A stretch of 64,000 nucleotides of DNA, from the NCBI RefSeq assembly GCF_964026435.1, contig NZ_OZ032147.1, forward strand, positions 1,860,001 through 1,924,000, given 5' to 3'. Source of the stretch: Rickettsia endosymbiont of Gonocerus acuteangulatus. GTDB lineage: Bacteria > Pseudomonadota > Alphaproteobacteria > Rickettsiales > Rickettsiaceae. Shown piece after piece: positions 28,427 through 38,086 of the stretch; position 1 is the first letter of the stretch, and each line of letters begins with the position of its first letter. The position numbers and the translations under genes are program-made. The notes beneath the pieces are model-generated. The model worked only from the letters and a program-made list of their open reading frames with translations. It did no database searches and was not told where the DNA came from.

Positions 28427-28894
28427 TTGAAAGAAGATATATCGAAAGTAGTTATATATACCGATGGTGCATGTTCTGGCAATCCAGGTCCAGGAGGGTG
28501 GGGAGCGTTACTTCAATTTAATGAGGTTAATAAGGAAATATTTGGACATGAGCTTGAGACTACTAATAACCGTATGGAAATTACAGCAGCTCTTGAAGCA
28601 CTAAAAATTCTAAAAAAACCTTGTCATGTGGAAATTTATACTGATAGTAAGTATTTACAACAAGGTATTACCGTTTGGATCCATAATTGGATAAAAAACA
28701 ACTGGTGTAAAAGCAACAATGAACCTGTTAAAAATGCTGATTTATGGCAAAATTTGTACGAAGAATTAAGCAAACATACTATCATTTGGAAATGGGTAAA
28801 AGGACATGCAAGTAATAGCGGTAATATTGCTGCTGATAAACTTGCAGTACAAGGAAGACAAACTGCTATAGAAATTTTAAAATGTCGTGGATAA
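28427..28894 (+). CDS. rnhA: Ribonuclease HI
   Basis: 155 residues; cleaves RNA in RNA-DNA hybrids. Catalytic carboxylates are in IYTDGACSGNPGPGGWG (first Asp), NNRMEITAALEAL (Glu) and IYTDSKYL (Asp). The active-site His and last Asp are in KWVKGHASNSGNIAADKLA. The start appears to be TTG at 28427; the first in-frame ATG would remove catalytic residues. It is tightly linked to sspB (4-base gap), and the next gene overlaps its end by 13 bases. Confidence 0.93.
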   Translation: MKEDISKVVIYTDGACSGNPGPGGWGALLQFNEVNKEIFGHELETTNNRMEITAALEALKILKKPCHVEIYTDSKYLQQGITVWIHNWIKNNWCKSNNEPVKNADLWQNLYEELSKHTIIWKWVKGHASNSGNIAADKLAVQGRQTAIEILKCRG

Positions 28895-29181
28895 ATAAGT
28901 TTTTTATTACTTTTTTTCATAAAAAAGTAGGAGAAGATGAGTTACTAAACCAATATTACGAAAGTAAGAAGCTTGACTATTTAGGACGTCCTAAAAGATT
29001 TGTTATCTATAAAAATGCTAATGAACCAACAAAAATTTCGCCAAGTTGGCATGCATGGTTGCATCATTTAGTAAATGAAATACCAAGAAATATTAAGCTT
29101 TTTTCTTGGCAAGAAAGTAACAAAATAAGCCAAAAATCATCTAAATCGTCAAATGCTAGATATAGCAGATGGCAACCATAA
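28882..29181 (+). CDS. NADH:ubiquinone oxidoreductase subunit NDUFA12-like
   Basis: A 99-residue homologue of the accessory complex I subunit NDUFA12 (B17.2), found in alphaproteobacteria and mitochondria. Family features are LDYLGRPKRFVIYK and PSWHAWLHHLVNEIP. It lies at the matrix/cytosolic side of complex I. It overlaps the end of rnhA by 13 bases and is followed by the MCE-protein gene after 24 bases. Confidence 0.9.
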   Translation: MSWINKFFITFFHKKVGEDELLNQYYESKKLDYLGRPKRFVIYKNANEPTKISPSWHAWLHHLVNEIPRNIKLFSWQESNKISQKSSKSSNARYSRWQP

Positions 29182-29205
29182 ATTAACTATTTGGTATAAA
29201 AAACA

Positions 29206-29655
29206 ATGAAACAAAATATTATTGAAACAATTATTGGTTTTGCAGTATTAATTATTGCTTTCCTATTCTTAATTTTTGCTTATAAAACTGGCAGTTCTAT
29301 GACTAACGCCAAAGGCTATCAGCTCACTGCTAGTTTTCAAAGTGCTGAAGGGATATCAGTTGGAAGTGACGTGATGATTTCAGGTATAAAAATCGGTAAT
29401 GTTAAAAAGATTTTTTTAGATCCAACCAGCTATTTTGCTACTGTATATTTAAATGTCAATGAGAATGTTAAAATACCTAAAGACTCAAAAGCTCAAGTAG
29501 TTACTAGTGGTCTACTTGGAGGTAAATATATTGCAATCGTACCAGGAAACGATAATGATGATTTAACGCCTAATGAGGAAATAAAATATACTCAATCGGC
29601 TATTAATATCGAATCTTTAATTAACAAAATTGTTTCTTCATTCGGTAGTAAGTAA
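29206..29655 (+). CDS. mlaD: MlaD-family phospholipid transport protein (MCE domain)
   Basis: 149 residues with an N-terminal membrane anchor (residues 8-26, IGFAVLIIAFLFLIFAY) followed by one MCE domain. The domain includes ASFQSAEGISVGSDVMISG, GNVKKIFLDP and VTSGLLGGKYIAIVPG. MlaD is the periplasmic ring component of the ABC system that moves phospholipids between the membranes. Length is normal for the family. The uvrC remnant on the other strand overlaps its last bases. Confidence 0.9.
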   Translation: MKQNIIETIIGFAVLIIAFLFLIFAYKTGSSMTNAKGYQLTASFQSAEGISVGSDVMISGIKIGNVKKIFLDPTSYFATVYLNVNENVKIPKDSKAQVVTSGLLGGKYIAIVPGNDNDDLTPNEEIKYTQSAINIESLINKIVSSFGSK

Positions 29656-30017
29656 ATCCCTCAATATCTGGGCTTTGCTTCCTCTTTTTGGAATTATAAA
29701 TTTAGTTTTTATATTATATAGTTTTTTAAGAGAACTAATAATTGATTCAGAATTTTATATCGGTACGTTAATTATTATTTCTTTAGTAGGTTTTCTTGTT
29801 TGATAAAACTGACCTATAAAAGACTCTAAAACTTCTAATTTAGTACTTGTTCTGCTATAAATGGGGGAATAGTTTTGCTCCCCCCATTTCTGTCCTCCTC
29901 TGTAGAGTATAGCCTTAATATAAAATCTATCATTTTCTTCAGTAATAATAAGCACATCAGCATCTATTATCCCTTCATATTGTTTTCCGATGCGTAATTT
30001 AGATAATTTTATAAGAT

Positions 30018-31125
30018 CAAAACTTACGCTATGTTTGGTTCTAAATATCGTAAAGATGGAGAACGCAGCTGTTGTTGCATATAGTCATCTAAAAGCCCTA
30101 ACTTTATTTGGTAAACCGTTTTACCGATTGTATTTGCAGTCCTTTTGAGAAATGCCCAAACTAAAAATGCACAACTAATATGATTACGTTGAATACGCTG
30201 TTTCCTGCATTGACAACGTTCTATCCCAGTAAGTTGCTTAATTTCTCTGTGCATGCTCTCAATTACCCATCGAAAGCCACACTCATCTTGTACAGCTTTA
30301 GAAGATTTTTGAGTTTTGTTATTGGTAACAACATACTCAACTCTGTTGGTAGAAACAGTAAATTTAAACAAATTAACATGCTTATTTTTAGCAAAGCCTT
30401 TTATATGAATCTCTACTCCATGCCTGATCTCTTCATCTGAAAATGTCAACTCTTTTACAGCTTTATAAGGTTTAGAATCGTGCGTTTTACTAACGTTTCT
30501 ATTGGCTTTAATAGGGGCATAATAATATTTCCCCAGAGAGTCAACATGTTGCATAATTTTGTGTGTAGAATACCATGTGTCAAAAAGTACTGTTTGAAAA
30601 GGAATCCTTGCTATAAACAGCATTATTTAACATGTTTAATAGGTGTTCTAGTTTTGTTGCTCCATCATGATCAGGTGCAAAAATTCGATAATCTATTACC
30701 CAAAACTTATTAATATCAGGGTTATAATATACCAGACTCACTACTCCTATACCTTTAGTAACTCTACCTGTAGCTCCACTGTACTGCGATCTTGCAATTT
30801 CTATTTGCTTCGTATTCCTTTTATTTAAAACCGTATCATCAAATATTGTATATCCATTAGATGAAAAAATAACATCATTCTTGATGTGTTCCCATAACAA
30901 AGAAGGTGTATATTTTTCATTCCTTAAAAATCTATTAATAACATCATGACTACATTTCTTTGCATGTTCAGCGTAGTAGGTTAAACTATAATTCTTTTGG
31001 CTAACTATTAAAAATTGACAATAATCTGTCCTATTAATTGGTATTGCTTGCAACTTTATCCTCTTTGACATGTTTAATTATTTTTACAATAATTTATCAC
31101 TTTTTTACTCATAGCGTAAGTTTTG
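30018..31125 (-). mobile_element. IS4/IS701-like element (copy B4)
   Basis: A 1108-bp family-B element in uvrC with a perfect 4-bp duplication AGAT (30014-30017, 31126-31129) and both 16-bp ends. It is two bases shorter than the complete copies. Confidence 0.92.
30024..31071 (-). pseudogene. IS4/IS701-like transposase (B4), frameshifted
   Basis: It is identical in layout to the intact copies, but two bases are missing near 30605 (AATCCTTGC for AATCTTCTTGC). This shifts the frame after NNAVYSK, shortly before the second catalytic Asp. The clean target duplication shows the element jumped; the frameshift came later or movement was in trans. Confidence 0.88.
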
Positions 31126-31828
31126 AGATTAATTCTATCTCTAATCAAAGCTGCTTTTTCAAAATGAGAATCATCGCTTAGAACCTGCATTTTGAGTGCT
31201 AATTTTCCTAGTAATTTTTCTATATTGCTTGATAAAAAATCGTTAATCTGCTCTATCAACTCGGCATAATCTTCTTTAGAAATATTACCTGTGCAAGGAG
31301 CAAAGCATTTGCCAATTTCATATTCTAAACATGGACGCTTTCTAAGGGCAAAATCGCTATCGCTGTAAGTTCGTAGCTTAAAAATTTTTTGTAATTCTGC
31401 AATGATTAAGTCTATTTGATGTCCAGATGTGAATGGTCCAAACAATTTATTTCCTGTTGAATTATCTAGATAACATTTTACTAACGTAGGAAAATCATGA
31501 TCTGATCGTAGCTTTATATAGCTAGCTGATTTATCTCGTCTAAGTAATATATTAAAACGTGGTTGATGTTGCTTAATTAATTGCGTCTCCATCAAAAATG
31601 CTTCGCTTTCTGAAGTAGTAACTTTATATTCAACTAAATAAACTTGATGCACCATTCTAGCTATTCTGCCACGCAAATTATTTTTACTATAATAGTTTAA
31701 ACGTTTTTTTAAATTTTTAGCTTTACCTATATAAATAATTTCCTTATCAGAATTATACATTAAATATATTCCTGGTAGAGTAGGGATGTATTGTAATAAT
31801 TGGTGTATTAACTTACTTTCATAGTTTA

Positions 31829-32790
31829 TAGCATAAGTCATTAAGGTACTGACAGAGCGAGAGTATCATGTTATAGTAAGCAAATATTAACAAGCATGTA
31901 AAGAGATATGGCACGAGCATATGCAATAGAACTAAGACTAAGAGTTATAAAAGCTGTAGAAGCAGGGATACGAATAAGTAAGGTAAGTAAATTATTTAAT
32001 GTAAGTCGTGATACTATATATAAATGGAAAAAATTAAAAGATAAGCAAGGTACTTTAGAAGCAGCAACTGGTTATCAGAAAGGACATAGTCATAAGATAA
32101 AAGATTCAGAATCTTTTAAAGAATTTTTTAAAGCTAATATGAATAAAACATCAAAGGAGTTAGCAAAGCAATGGGGTAATATTGCATCTGTAACTATTTT
32201 AAGACAAATCAGAAAACTTGGCTATAGCTATAAACAAAACTCATTTTCATCTGAAAAGAGATATTAAATTAAGAAATGAATTTATAGCAAAGATACAAAC
32301 CATCACAAAAGACAAATTAGTATATCTTGATGAATCTGGAATAGAGGATAATGCTTGCAAAGAGTATGGATGGAGCATTATAGGACAAAGGTGTTATGGA
32401 GAAAAGGTGTATCAACATAAATTTAGAATAAGTATGATAGCTGGTCTTTGTAATGGTAATCTTATTGCTCCTGTAATATTTGAAGGTAATTGTAATACAG
32501 AGGTCTTTAAAACTTATATTAGGGATGTATTAATTACAGAATTACAACCTGGGCAAACCGTTATTATGGATAACATTAATTTTCATAAAAATTCTAAAGT
32601 TAAAGAGTTCATTGAATCCGTTGGTTGTACCATATTGTATTTACCAACTTACTCTCCTGATTTAAATCCTATAGAGCATTACTGGTTTAAGATAAAAAAT
32701 GAAATTAGGAAAGTTGTAGAAGATTTTGAAACATTTTATGATGCTGTTTTTAATACTATTAAATTGTCAGTATCTTAATGATTTATGCTA
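31829..32790 (+). mobile_element. IS630-family insertion sequence (copy C3)
   Basis: A 962-bp complete element with ends TAGCATAAG / TTATGCTA and a TA duplication, inserted in the sixth codon of uvrC. It provides the best view of an undisturbed family-C element with the two-frame arrangement. Confidence 0.9.
31908..32778 (+). CDS. IS630 transposase (C3), two overlapping frames
   Basis: Frame one (31908-32267, 119 codons) encodes the helix-turn-helix part. Frame two (open from 32218 to 32778) encodes the DDE core: VYLDESGIEDN, VIMDNINFH and PTYSPDLNPIEHYW. The frames are joined by a +1 shift at TATAAACAAAACTCA. C2 has the same arrangement, so either this is a programmed shift, as known in some IS630 elements, or both descend from one mutated copy. 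C1 has lost one C and is fused. Confidence 0.7.
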
Positions 32791-32853
32791 TATGTTATCT
32801 GCTAACATTTAAACCAAAACTAGAATTATTAACTAAAATAATAAAGATAATTT

Positions 32854-33333
32854 ATGCAAAAGCCAAGCTATCTAAATTTTGATAACAAAAATTATGAATG
32901 GAAAAACGATATTGATTATAGCAAATAGCCTGAAAAATATAGAGTAGGAAAAGGTGAGCAAGGGGTGCTTATTTGTTAGCCTTATAAAAATGAAATATTA
33001 CCTTTCTGGAAATTTAAAACCCCTGGAGTTGCTAAAGAAAGTAGTGAAAAAATATATGATATGTTTTTGGAGTATTTAAATGATAATGATTTTGTTGGGG
33101 CAGATATGGCTCGTAAATATTTACAAATGGGTTTTACCAGAAGCAGACGTTACACTAATTATAAGGGGGGTAAAAAATACGATGCTGAGCATGATTATGA
33201 GCAGTTAGAGAAAGGAACAGGGGATCCTGAAAAAGCCATAAGTGCTGAAATATTTTTTAAAAAATGGCAAGAAGCGGAAGAAAATGAGAAATATAAAGCT
33301 ATGAAAAAAGAATGGAAAAAGCAATTTGGTTAA
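32854..33333 (+). pseudogene. DUF4385-family protein with two in-frame stops
   Basis: A 160-codon frame, starting MQKPSYLNFDNKNYEWKND and ending KEWKKQFG, contains blocks typical of DUF4385 (YRVGKGEQGVL, PFWKFKTPGVAKESS, ADMARKYLQMGFTRSRRY). It is interrupted by two TAG stops, after DIDYSK and after VLIC. The frame is otherwise intact. The 3' part after 33061 could still be read as a 90-residue fragment. The function of the family is unknown. Confidence 0.7.
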
Positions 33334-33442
33334 ATAAAAATAATGTAATTAAGCTATTGTAAAGATGATTTTAGAGGTGTATTATCTAACTATAAGCAAA
33401 ATAATTTGCTTAATAAAACATAAATTAATAAAGGAGTAAATT

Positions 33443-33727
33443 ATGAAAGACTTAAAAGTTGGTTCTGCTAAAGAAGATATCGAAGGAATCAAAAAAGATA
33501 TAGAGAGCCTAGTTTCAAGGTTACATAATTTAAAAGGTAAATCTGGCGACATCCTAGACGAGCAGCTAGATAATTTATCATCTGTTATGGATCATTACAA
33601 ACATAAAGGAATAGAAAAAGGTAAAGCTAATGTAGCTGATTTATGTGAGTCGACACGTGACCACCCTTTGCGGAATCTCGCCTATGCTTTTGGTGCAGGT
33701 GTATTACTCGCTATTCTTATGAAATAG
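33443..33727 (+). CDS. DUF883/ElaB-YqjD-like small membrane-anchored protein
   Basis: 94 residues: a long heptad-like helical region (residues 8-65, rich in Lys/Asp/Glu) followed by a C-terminal transmembrane helix (AYAFGAGVLLAILMK) preceded by RDHPLRNLA. This is the layout of the YqjD/ElaB family, which in E. coli tethers ribosomes to the membrane in stationary phase. A good ribosome-binding site (AAAGGAG) precedes the ATG. It is 8 bases from the next gene and probably cotranscribed with it. Confidence 0.75.
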   Translation: MKDLKVGSAKEDIEGIKKDIESLVSRLHNLKGKSGDILDEQLDNLSSVMDHYKHKGIEKGKANVADLCESTRDHPLRNLAYAFGAGVLLAILMK

Positions 33728-33735
33728 GTAGTTCA

Positions 33736-34191
33736 ATGTTAAAATCTCTAATATTTGAGTTATTAAAAGGTAGCATGGAGCAGGAAAAAAAATCTTACGG
33801 CAAGCCGTTTGTGTATTTTTTTAATGTTCTAGGTTTAGCTTTAATAATTGCTGCTAATTATCTTTATGTTGCGGATGCGGTAAAATTTTGTTCTCTTATG
33901 AATATTGGTATAGCATCTATAATAATTTCTATTATTATTGAAGCTATCAGATGTTATCTAAAATATAAAAATAGATATCGTACAATAAATATGTTAAGGG
34001 ATAAAAGTAGAAGTTTAGTAGATAGCGTAAGCGATCAATTTTCGGATTTAATTCCTAATAAAACCTTGATCAAATATTTACCAACGATTATCCGCTATGT
34101 TCCAACCACTATATTAACATTTTTAATAGGTGTTTACATAAAAAGAAAATTTGCTAAAAATATTACAAATCCGCTTTTAGGTAGATGGTAA
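33736..34191 (+). CDS. Hypothetical membrane protein
   Basis: 151 residues with transmembrane stretches at about 27-45, 52-71 and 117-134, separated by a basic loop (YLKYKNRYRTINMLRDKSR). I do not recognise the family. Its coupling to the DUF883-like gene suggests an envelope role, similar in arrangement to yqjD-yqjE in enterobacteria, but there is no clear sequence match to support that name. Confidence 0.65.
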   Translation: MLKSLIFELLKGSMEQEKKSYGKPFVYFFNVLGLALIIAANYLYVADAVKFCSLMNIGIASIIISIIIEAIRCYLKYKNRYRTINMLRDKSRSLVDSVSDQFSDLIPNKTLIKYLPTIIRYVPTTILTFLIGVYIKRKFAKNITNPLLGRW

Positions 34192-34203
34192 TAAAATAAG
34201 ATA

Positions 34204-34225
34204 ATAGTAACTTAAAAGTTACTAT
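34204..34225. terminator. Bidirectional hairpin between convergent genes
   Basis: ATAGTAACTT-AA-AAGTTACTAT is a perfect 10-bp inverted repeat between the membrane-protein gene and the convergent protease-like pseudogene, placed to end transcription from both sides. Confidence 0.5.
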
Positions 34226-35429
34226 ATATCTTATAAATAAAATTATGAGTATAATTCTACGTGATCAAATATAGTTTCGCCTAAGCCCATAATATCATCA
34301 TTTATGTTGGTTTCTAATATTGGGGCTTCAAGGTTATTTGAGATTAATTGCTCATGAAAATCTTTTACCGGCATATACTGAATAAACTTGCCTTTATAAT
34401 TTCCACTAATGTGAGGCGTAGAGCCATCATAATTAGAAAGAAATTCTACAAGTGTTTTAGTATCTACTTGTTGATTTGCAAAAAATTCGCTAAATTTTTC
34501 ACAATTAAAACTTGTAACTAAAGAAGATTTGTTTTCGCTAGCAGTGGTGAATAAAATAGCATTTTTGCTGCTTTCTTCCCAAGCTTTATGATATTGACCT
34601 GAATAGCAACTTCTAATAAGATATACAGTTTCCTTTGCTAAATCATCTGGAAATTCTGATATTACTTTTTGTAATTTTCCTTCTTCTTTTGAGTCATGAG
34701 AATGAATCATTACAAAAACAAAATCTAGTTTTTGGTCTCTAATATTTTTTGCTTCTTTTTGAAGTGTTTCAGATATTTGGTCTGAAAAAAGATATTTAGA
34801 ACCGGTGCCATATGTTATTAATTGATCAAATAAAGGGCGTAAATTATTATATTCATAATTACAACTATTATAATTCCAAGTTTTTCCCCCATCATCTTGT
34901 ATAATAAAAGCTAAGTTATTTTTATCTATACTAGTAATTTCGGTAAATATATTACTAAATAATGCATGAAGAGGTATATCTTTTTCATTAATTTTAAGAG
35001 TTAAGTTATACTTAAAATTATCTTGATTAATAGCAAATTTCATGAATCTAAGTTTGTTTGCTAAATTATAAACCTTTGTTTCTATGTTATTGCTGGTCAG
35101 GTTTTTTACACTTTCAAAATCACCTTTAATAAAAGCGATATCTAAATCAGTTGCCTCTAAACGTTTTAGTTCTTTCACTCCTTCAGGGGAGTCAGCTAAC
35201 TTTTTAATTGTTTTAATAGCGATAGGAAGTAATGCTGTTATTTCTTCATTTTCAGGGTCGTGGCTATCTGTTATAGCTTGATCAATTACATATCTTATAA
35301 TATCAATATAACTATTATTTGCTTTGCTAGTTTTAGCAAATTCTACTTTTTTTTATATTTTTTAATTGAGTAATTAAACCTTGTAAATTTAAATTAAAAA
35401 TATCTGTGTTATGACTATCAAAATTTAAT

Positions 35430-35951
35430 CTCTTTTGGGTATATTCCCCGCCGCTTGCGGCGTAATATGGCGGAATGAGCAAATATATACATAAAAGTCA
35501 TAATGTTACGGTACTGCTTCACATGGTATTTCCAGCAAAATATCGCCGAGCAGTGTTTGACGTATCAGTTGATCAAGTATTACGAGAAATATGTTTAGAG
35601 ATAGAAAAGAGATATCAAATAAAATTTTTAGAAATAGGGGTTGATGAAGATCATGTCCATTTTTTGGTACAATCTGTACCAACCTATAGCGTAACAAAAA
35701 TAGTAACAACAATTAAAAGTGTTACAGCTCGTCAAATATTTAGACAGTGTCCACAGGTAAAGAAACAATTATGGGGTGGAGAATTTTGGACTGATGGATA
35801 TTTTACGAGTACGGTAGGTAAGCATGGAAATGAGAATATGATAGGAAAATACGTAAAAAACCAAGGCAAGGAATATCAGAAACTGCATGAGGATCATCAG
35901 CTAGCTTTCTTCTAAAATACCCCGCTGCTTGCGGCGGGGATTACTTTTTTT
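35430..35951 (+). mobile_element. IS200-type element (copy E4)
   Basis: A 522-bp copy with both subterminal hairpins, inserted after TTAAT within the caspase-like pseudogene. It is three bases shorter than the other copies because of one codon deletion. Confidence 0.85.
35475..35915 (+). CDS. tnpA: IS200 transposase TnpA (E4)
   Basis: 146 residues; lacks the Tyr of VLLYHMVF (three bases deleted), otherwise as the 147-residue copies with VDEDHVHFL intact. The deletion is in the core beta strand and may weaken the enzyme. Confidence 0.87.
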   Translation: MSKYIHKSHNVTVLLHMVFPAKYRRAVFDVSVDQVLREICLEIEKRYQIKFLEIGVDEDHVHFLVQSVPTYSVTKIVTTIKSVTARQIFRQCPQVKKQLWGGEFWTDGYFTSTVGKHGNENMIGKYVKNQGKEYQKLHEDHQLAFF

Positions 35952-35982
35952 TCCATGCATAAATAATTTCCTTTAATAATTA

Positions 35983-37092
35983 CAAAACTTACGCTATGTT
36001 TGGTTCTAAATATCGTAAAGATGGAGAACGCAGCTGTTGTTGCATATAGTCATCTAAAAGCCCTAACTTTATTTGGTAAACCGTTTTACCGATTGTATTT
36101 GCAGTCCTTTTGAGAAATGCCCAAACTAAAAATGCCCAACTAATATGATTACGTTGAATACGCTGTTTCCTGCATTGACAACGTTCTATCCCAGTAAGTT
36201 GCTTAATTTCTCTGTGCATGCTCTCAATTACCCATCGAAAGCCACACTCATCTTGTGCAGCTTTAGAAGATTTGTGAGTTTTGTTATTGGTAACAACATA
36301 CTCAACTCTGTTGGTAGAAACAGTAAATTTAAACAAATTAACATGCTTATTTTTAGCAAAGCCTTTTATATGAATCTCTACTCCATGCCTGATCTCTTCA
36401 TCTGAAAATGTCAACTCTTTTACAGCTTTATAAGGTTTAGAATCGTGTGTTTTACTAACGTTTCTATTGGCTTTAATAGGGGCATAATAATATTTCCCCA
36501 GAGAGTCAACATGTTGCATAATTTTGTGTGTAGAATACCATGTGTCAAAAAGTACTGTTTGAAAAGGAATCTTCTTGCTATAAACAGCATTATTTAACAT
36601 GTTTAATAGGTGTTCTAGTTTTGTTGCTCCATCATGATCAGGTGCAAAAATTCGATAATCTATTACCCAAAACTTATTAATATCAGGGTTATAATATACC
36701 AGACTCACTACTCCTATACCTTTAGTAACTCTACCTGTAGCTCCACTGTACTGCGATCTTGCAATTTCTATTTGCTTCGTATTCCTTTTATTTAAAACCG
36801 TATCATCAAATATTGTATATCCATTAGATGAAAAAATAACATCATTCTTGATGTGTTCCCATAACAAAGAAGGTGTATATTTTTCATTCCTTAAAAATCT
36901 ATTAATAACATCATGACTACATTTCTTTGCATGTTCAGCGTAGTAGGTTAAACTATAATTCTTTTGGCTAACTATTAAAAATTGACAATAATCTGTCCTA
37001 TTAATTGGTATTGCTTGCAACTTTATCCTCTTTGACATGTTTAATTATTTTTACAATAATTTATCACTTTTTTACTCATAGCGTAAGTTTTG
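35983..37092 (-). mobile_element. IS4/IS701-like element (copy B5), complete
   Basis: A 1110-bp element with both 16-bp ends. The flanks (ATTA left, TTAT right) do not form a duplication. The left flank is the protease-like gene and the right flank an IS30 remnant, so this is another rearrangement junction. Confidence 0.88.
35989..37038 (-). CDS. IS4/IS701-like DDE transposase (B5)
   Basis: A complete 349-residue transposase with the three catalytic segments FDDTV, LFDTWYSTH and WVIESMHREIKQ. It differs from B1 at a few positions (NKTHKSS, HISWAF), and these are shared with B6, so B5 and B6 form one subgroup. Confidence 0.9.
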   Translation of the reverse strand: MSKRIKLQAIPINRTDYCQFLIVSQKNYSLTYYAEHAKKCSHDVINRFLRNEKYTPSLLWEHIKNDVIFSSNGYTIFDDTVLNKRNTKQIEIARSQYSGATGRVTKGIGVVSLVYYNPDINKFWVIDYRIFAPDHDGATKLEHLLNMLNNAVYSKKIPFQTVLFDTWYSTHKIMQHVDSLGKYYYAPIKANRNVSKTHDSKPYKAVKELTFSDEEIRHGVEIHIKGFAKNKHVNLFKFTVSTNRVEYVVTNNKTHKSSKAAQDECGFRWVIESMHREIKQLTGIERCQCRKQRIQRNHISWAFLVWAFLKRTANTIGKTVYQIKLGLLDDYMQQQLRSPSLRYLEPNIA

Positions 37093-37139
37093 TTATATTA
37101 AAAATGCTATGATTCGCAAGAAATAGTCGCCGGATGCTA

Positions 37140-38086
37140 TAGCTTAATGCGATAAGGTAGTGATTTTTAAGAGCATAGTAAACAGCATCAAAAAAGTGCT
37201 CAAAATTAGAAATAGTTTTTCTTATTTCATTCTTGATTTTAAACCAGTAATGCTCAATAGGATTTAAGTCAGGAGAGTAAGTTGGTAAAAATAAAATACT
37301 GCAACCAACAGATTCAATTAACGTTTTCACTTTTGTACTTTTATGAAAATTAATATTATCCATTACTACTATCTGACCAGCCTTTAATTCCTTGATCAAT
37401 ATCTCTTGTACATAAGTTTCAAAAATGTCCTTATTACATGTCCCATCAAATATTATTGGGGCAATAATATCTTTGACACACAGCCCAGCAATCATACTAA
37501 TCCGTGATTTATGTTGATAGACCTTTTCACCATAACATCTTTGACCGATAATGCTCCACCCGTGTTCTCTACAGCTATTATCTTCTATCCCAGACTCATC
37601 GATAAATACTAAATCTTGTTTATCTATAGTTTTTAGTTTCAATATAAACTCATTCCTTAGACCAATATCCCTTTTGGGATGAAGAAAAGTTTTTTTTATA
37701 ACTATAACCTAATTTATTAAGCAATCTTGATATCGTACTTGCAGATACTTTTTGACTCCAGTTATTAGCTAGCTCCATGGTGGTTTTATCAAAATTTAAT
37801 TCTATAAATTTTTTAAATCCCTCTATGTCTCTTATTATTCTACGATGTCCTGTATGATAACCACTTTTTGCTTTGACATCCCCAGTTTGTTTCTTTAATT
37901 TTTTCCACTCTATTATAGTCTTCCTACTAATAGAGTATATCTCTGAAGTCTCTTTTATTGTTTTACCATCTGTTAAACTTTTTATTACTCGTATTCTTAA
38001 ATCGTATGAATATGCCTTTGCCATAAGTTTTTCATTTAGTATAATCCAACTCATACTATAAGTCACTACCTTATCGCATTAAGCTA
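37140..38086 (-). mobile_element. IS630-family insertion sequence (copy D2), second subfamily
   Basis: A 947-bp element with inverted ends TAGCTTAATGCGATAAGGTA / TACCTTATCGCATTAAGCTA and a TA duplication, in IS30-A7. It is distinct from family C (about half of residues differ by eye) but has the same architecture. Confidence 0.9.
37148..38024 (-). CDS. IS630 transposase (D2), two frames joined at an A8 tract
   Basis: Frame one (38024 to 37650) starts MAKAYSYDLRIRVIKSL and encodes the helix-turn-helix part. Frame two (37642 downward) encodes FIDESGIEDNS, VVMDNINFHKST and PTYSPDLNPIEHYW. They overlap at TATAAAAAAAACTTTT; removing one A joins them, so transcriptional slippage or a +1 shift could make the fused enzyme. 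The 3' end differs from D1 by two bases, so the natural stop is lost and the frame runs through the terminal repeat into flanking DNA. Confidence 0.65.

Larger units (their letters stand above)
29638..32808 (-). pseudogene. uvrC: uvrC (excinuclease ABC subunit C), destroyed by two IS, a stop and 3' loss
   Basis: On the minus strand the gene starts at 32808 (MLADNINYESK once IS630-C3 is removed). The GIY-YIG nuclease domain follows (GIYLMYNSDKEIIYIGKAKN), then the UvrB-binding region, up to AALIRDRIN at 31126. Element B4 interrupts there, and the frame resumes at 30017 with LIKLSKLRIGKQYEG. A TAA follows INVPI at 29752-29754, after which homologous sequence (FIIPKRGSKAQILRDLL) continues to 29638. 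The remaining 3' third, including the C-terminal nuclease domain, is missing. This organism probably lacks UvrC-dependent nucleotide excision repair unless another copy exists. Confidence 0.85.
34243..35982 (-). pseudogene. Caspase-like (clan CD type) cysteine protease gene, 5' truncated
   Basis: The last 311 codons (34243-35178) are open and have a caspase/legumain-like arrangement. A hydrophobic strand runs into a histidine (FVFVMIHSHDS, His159/161 of the open frame), and a second strand into a cysteine (TVYLIRSCYSGQ, Cys191), followed by ILFTTASENKSS. Homologous sequence continues upstream (IIRYVIDQAITDSHDPENEE) to an 8-A tract near 35350, where the frame shifts. It then continues to the IS200-E4 insertion at 35430 and resumes at 35952 until element B5 cuts it. 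The N-terminal part is absent. The protease assignment rests only on motif pattern. Confidence 0.5.

Noticed and set aside
37076-37147. Read-through tail of the D2 transposase into element B5
   Set aside because: The extra residues are encoded by the terminal repeat, IS30 and B5 sequence, not by the transposase gene.
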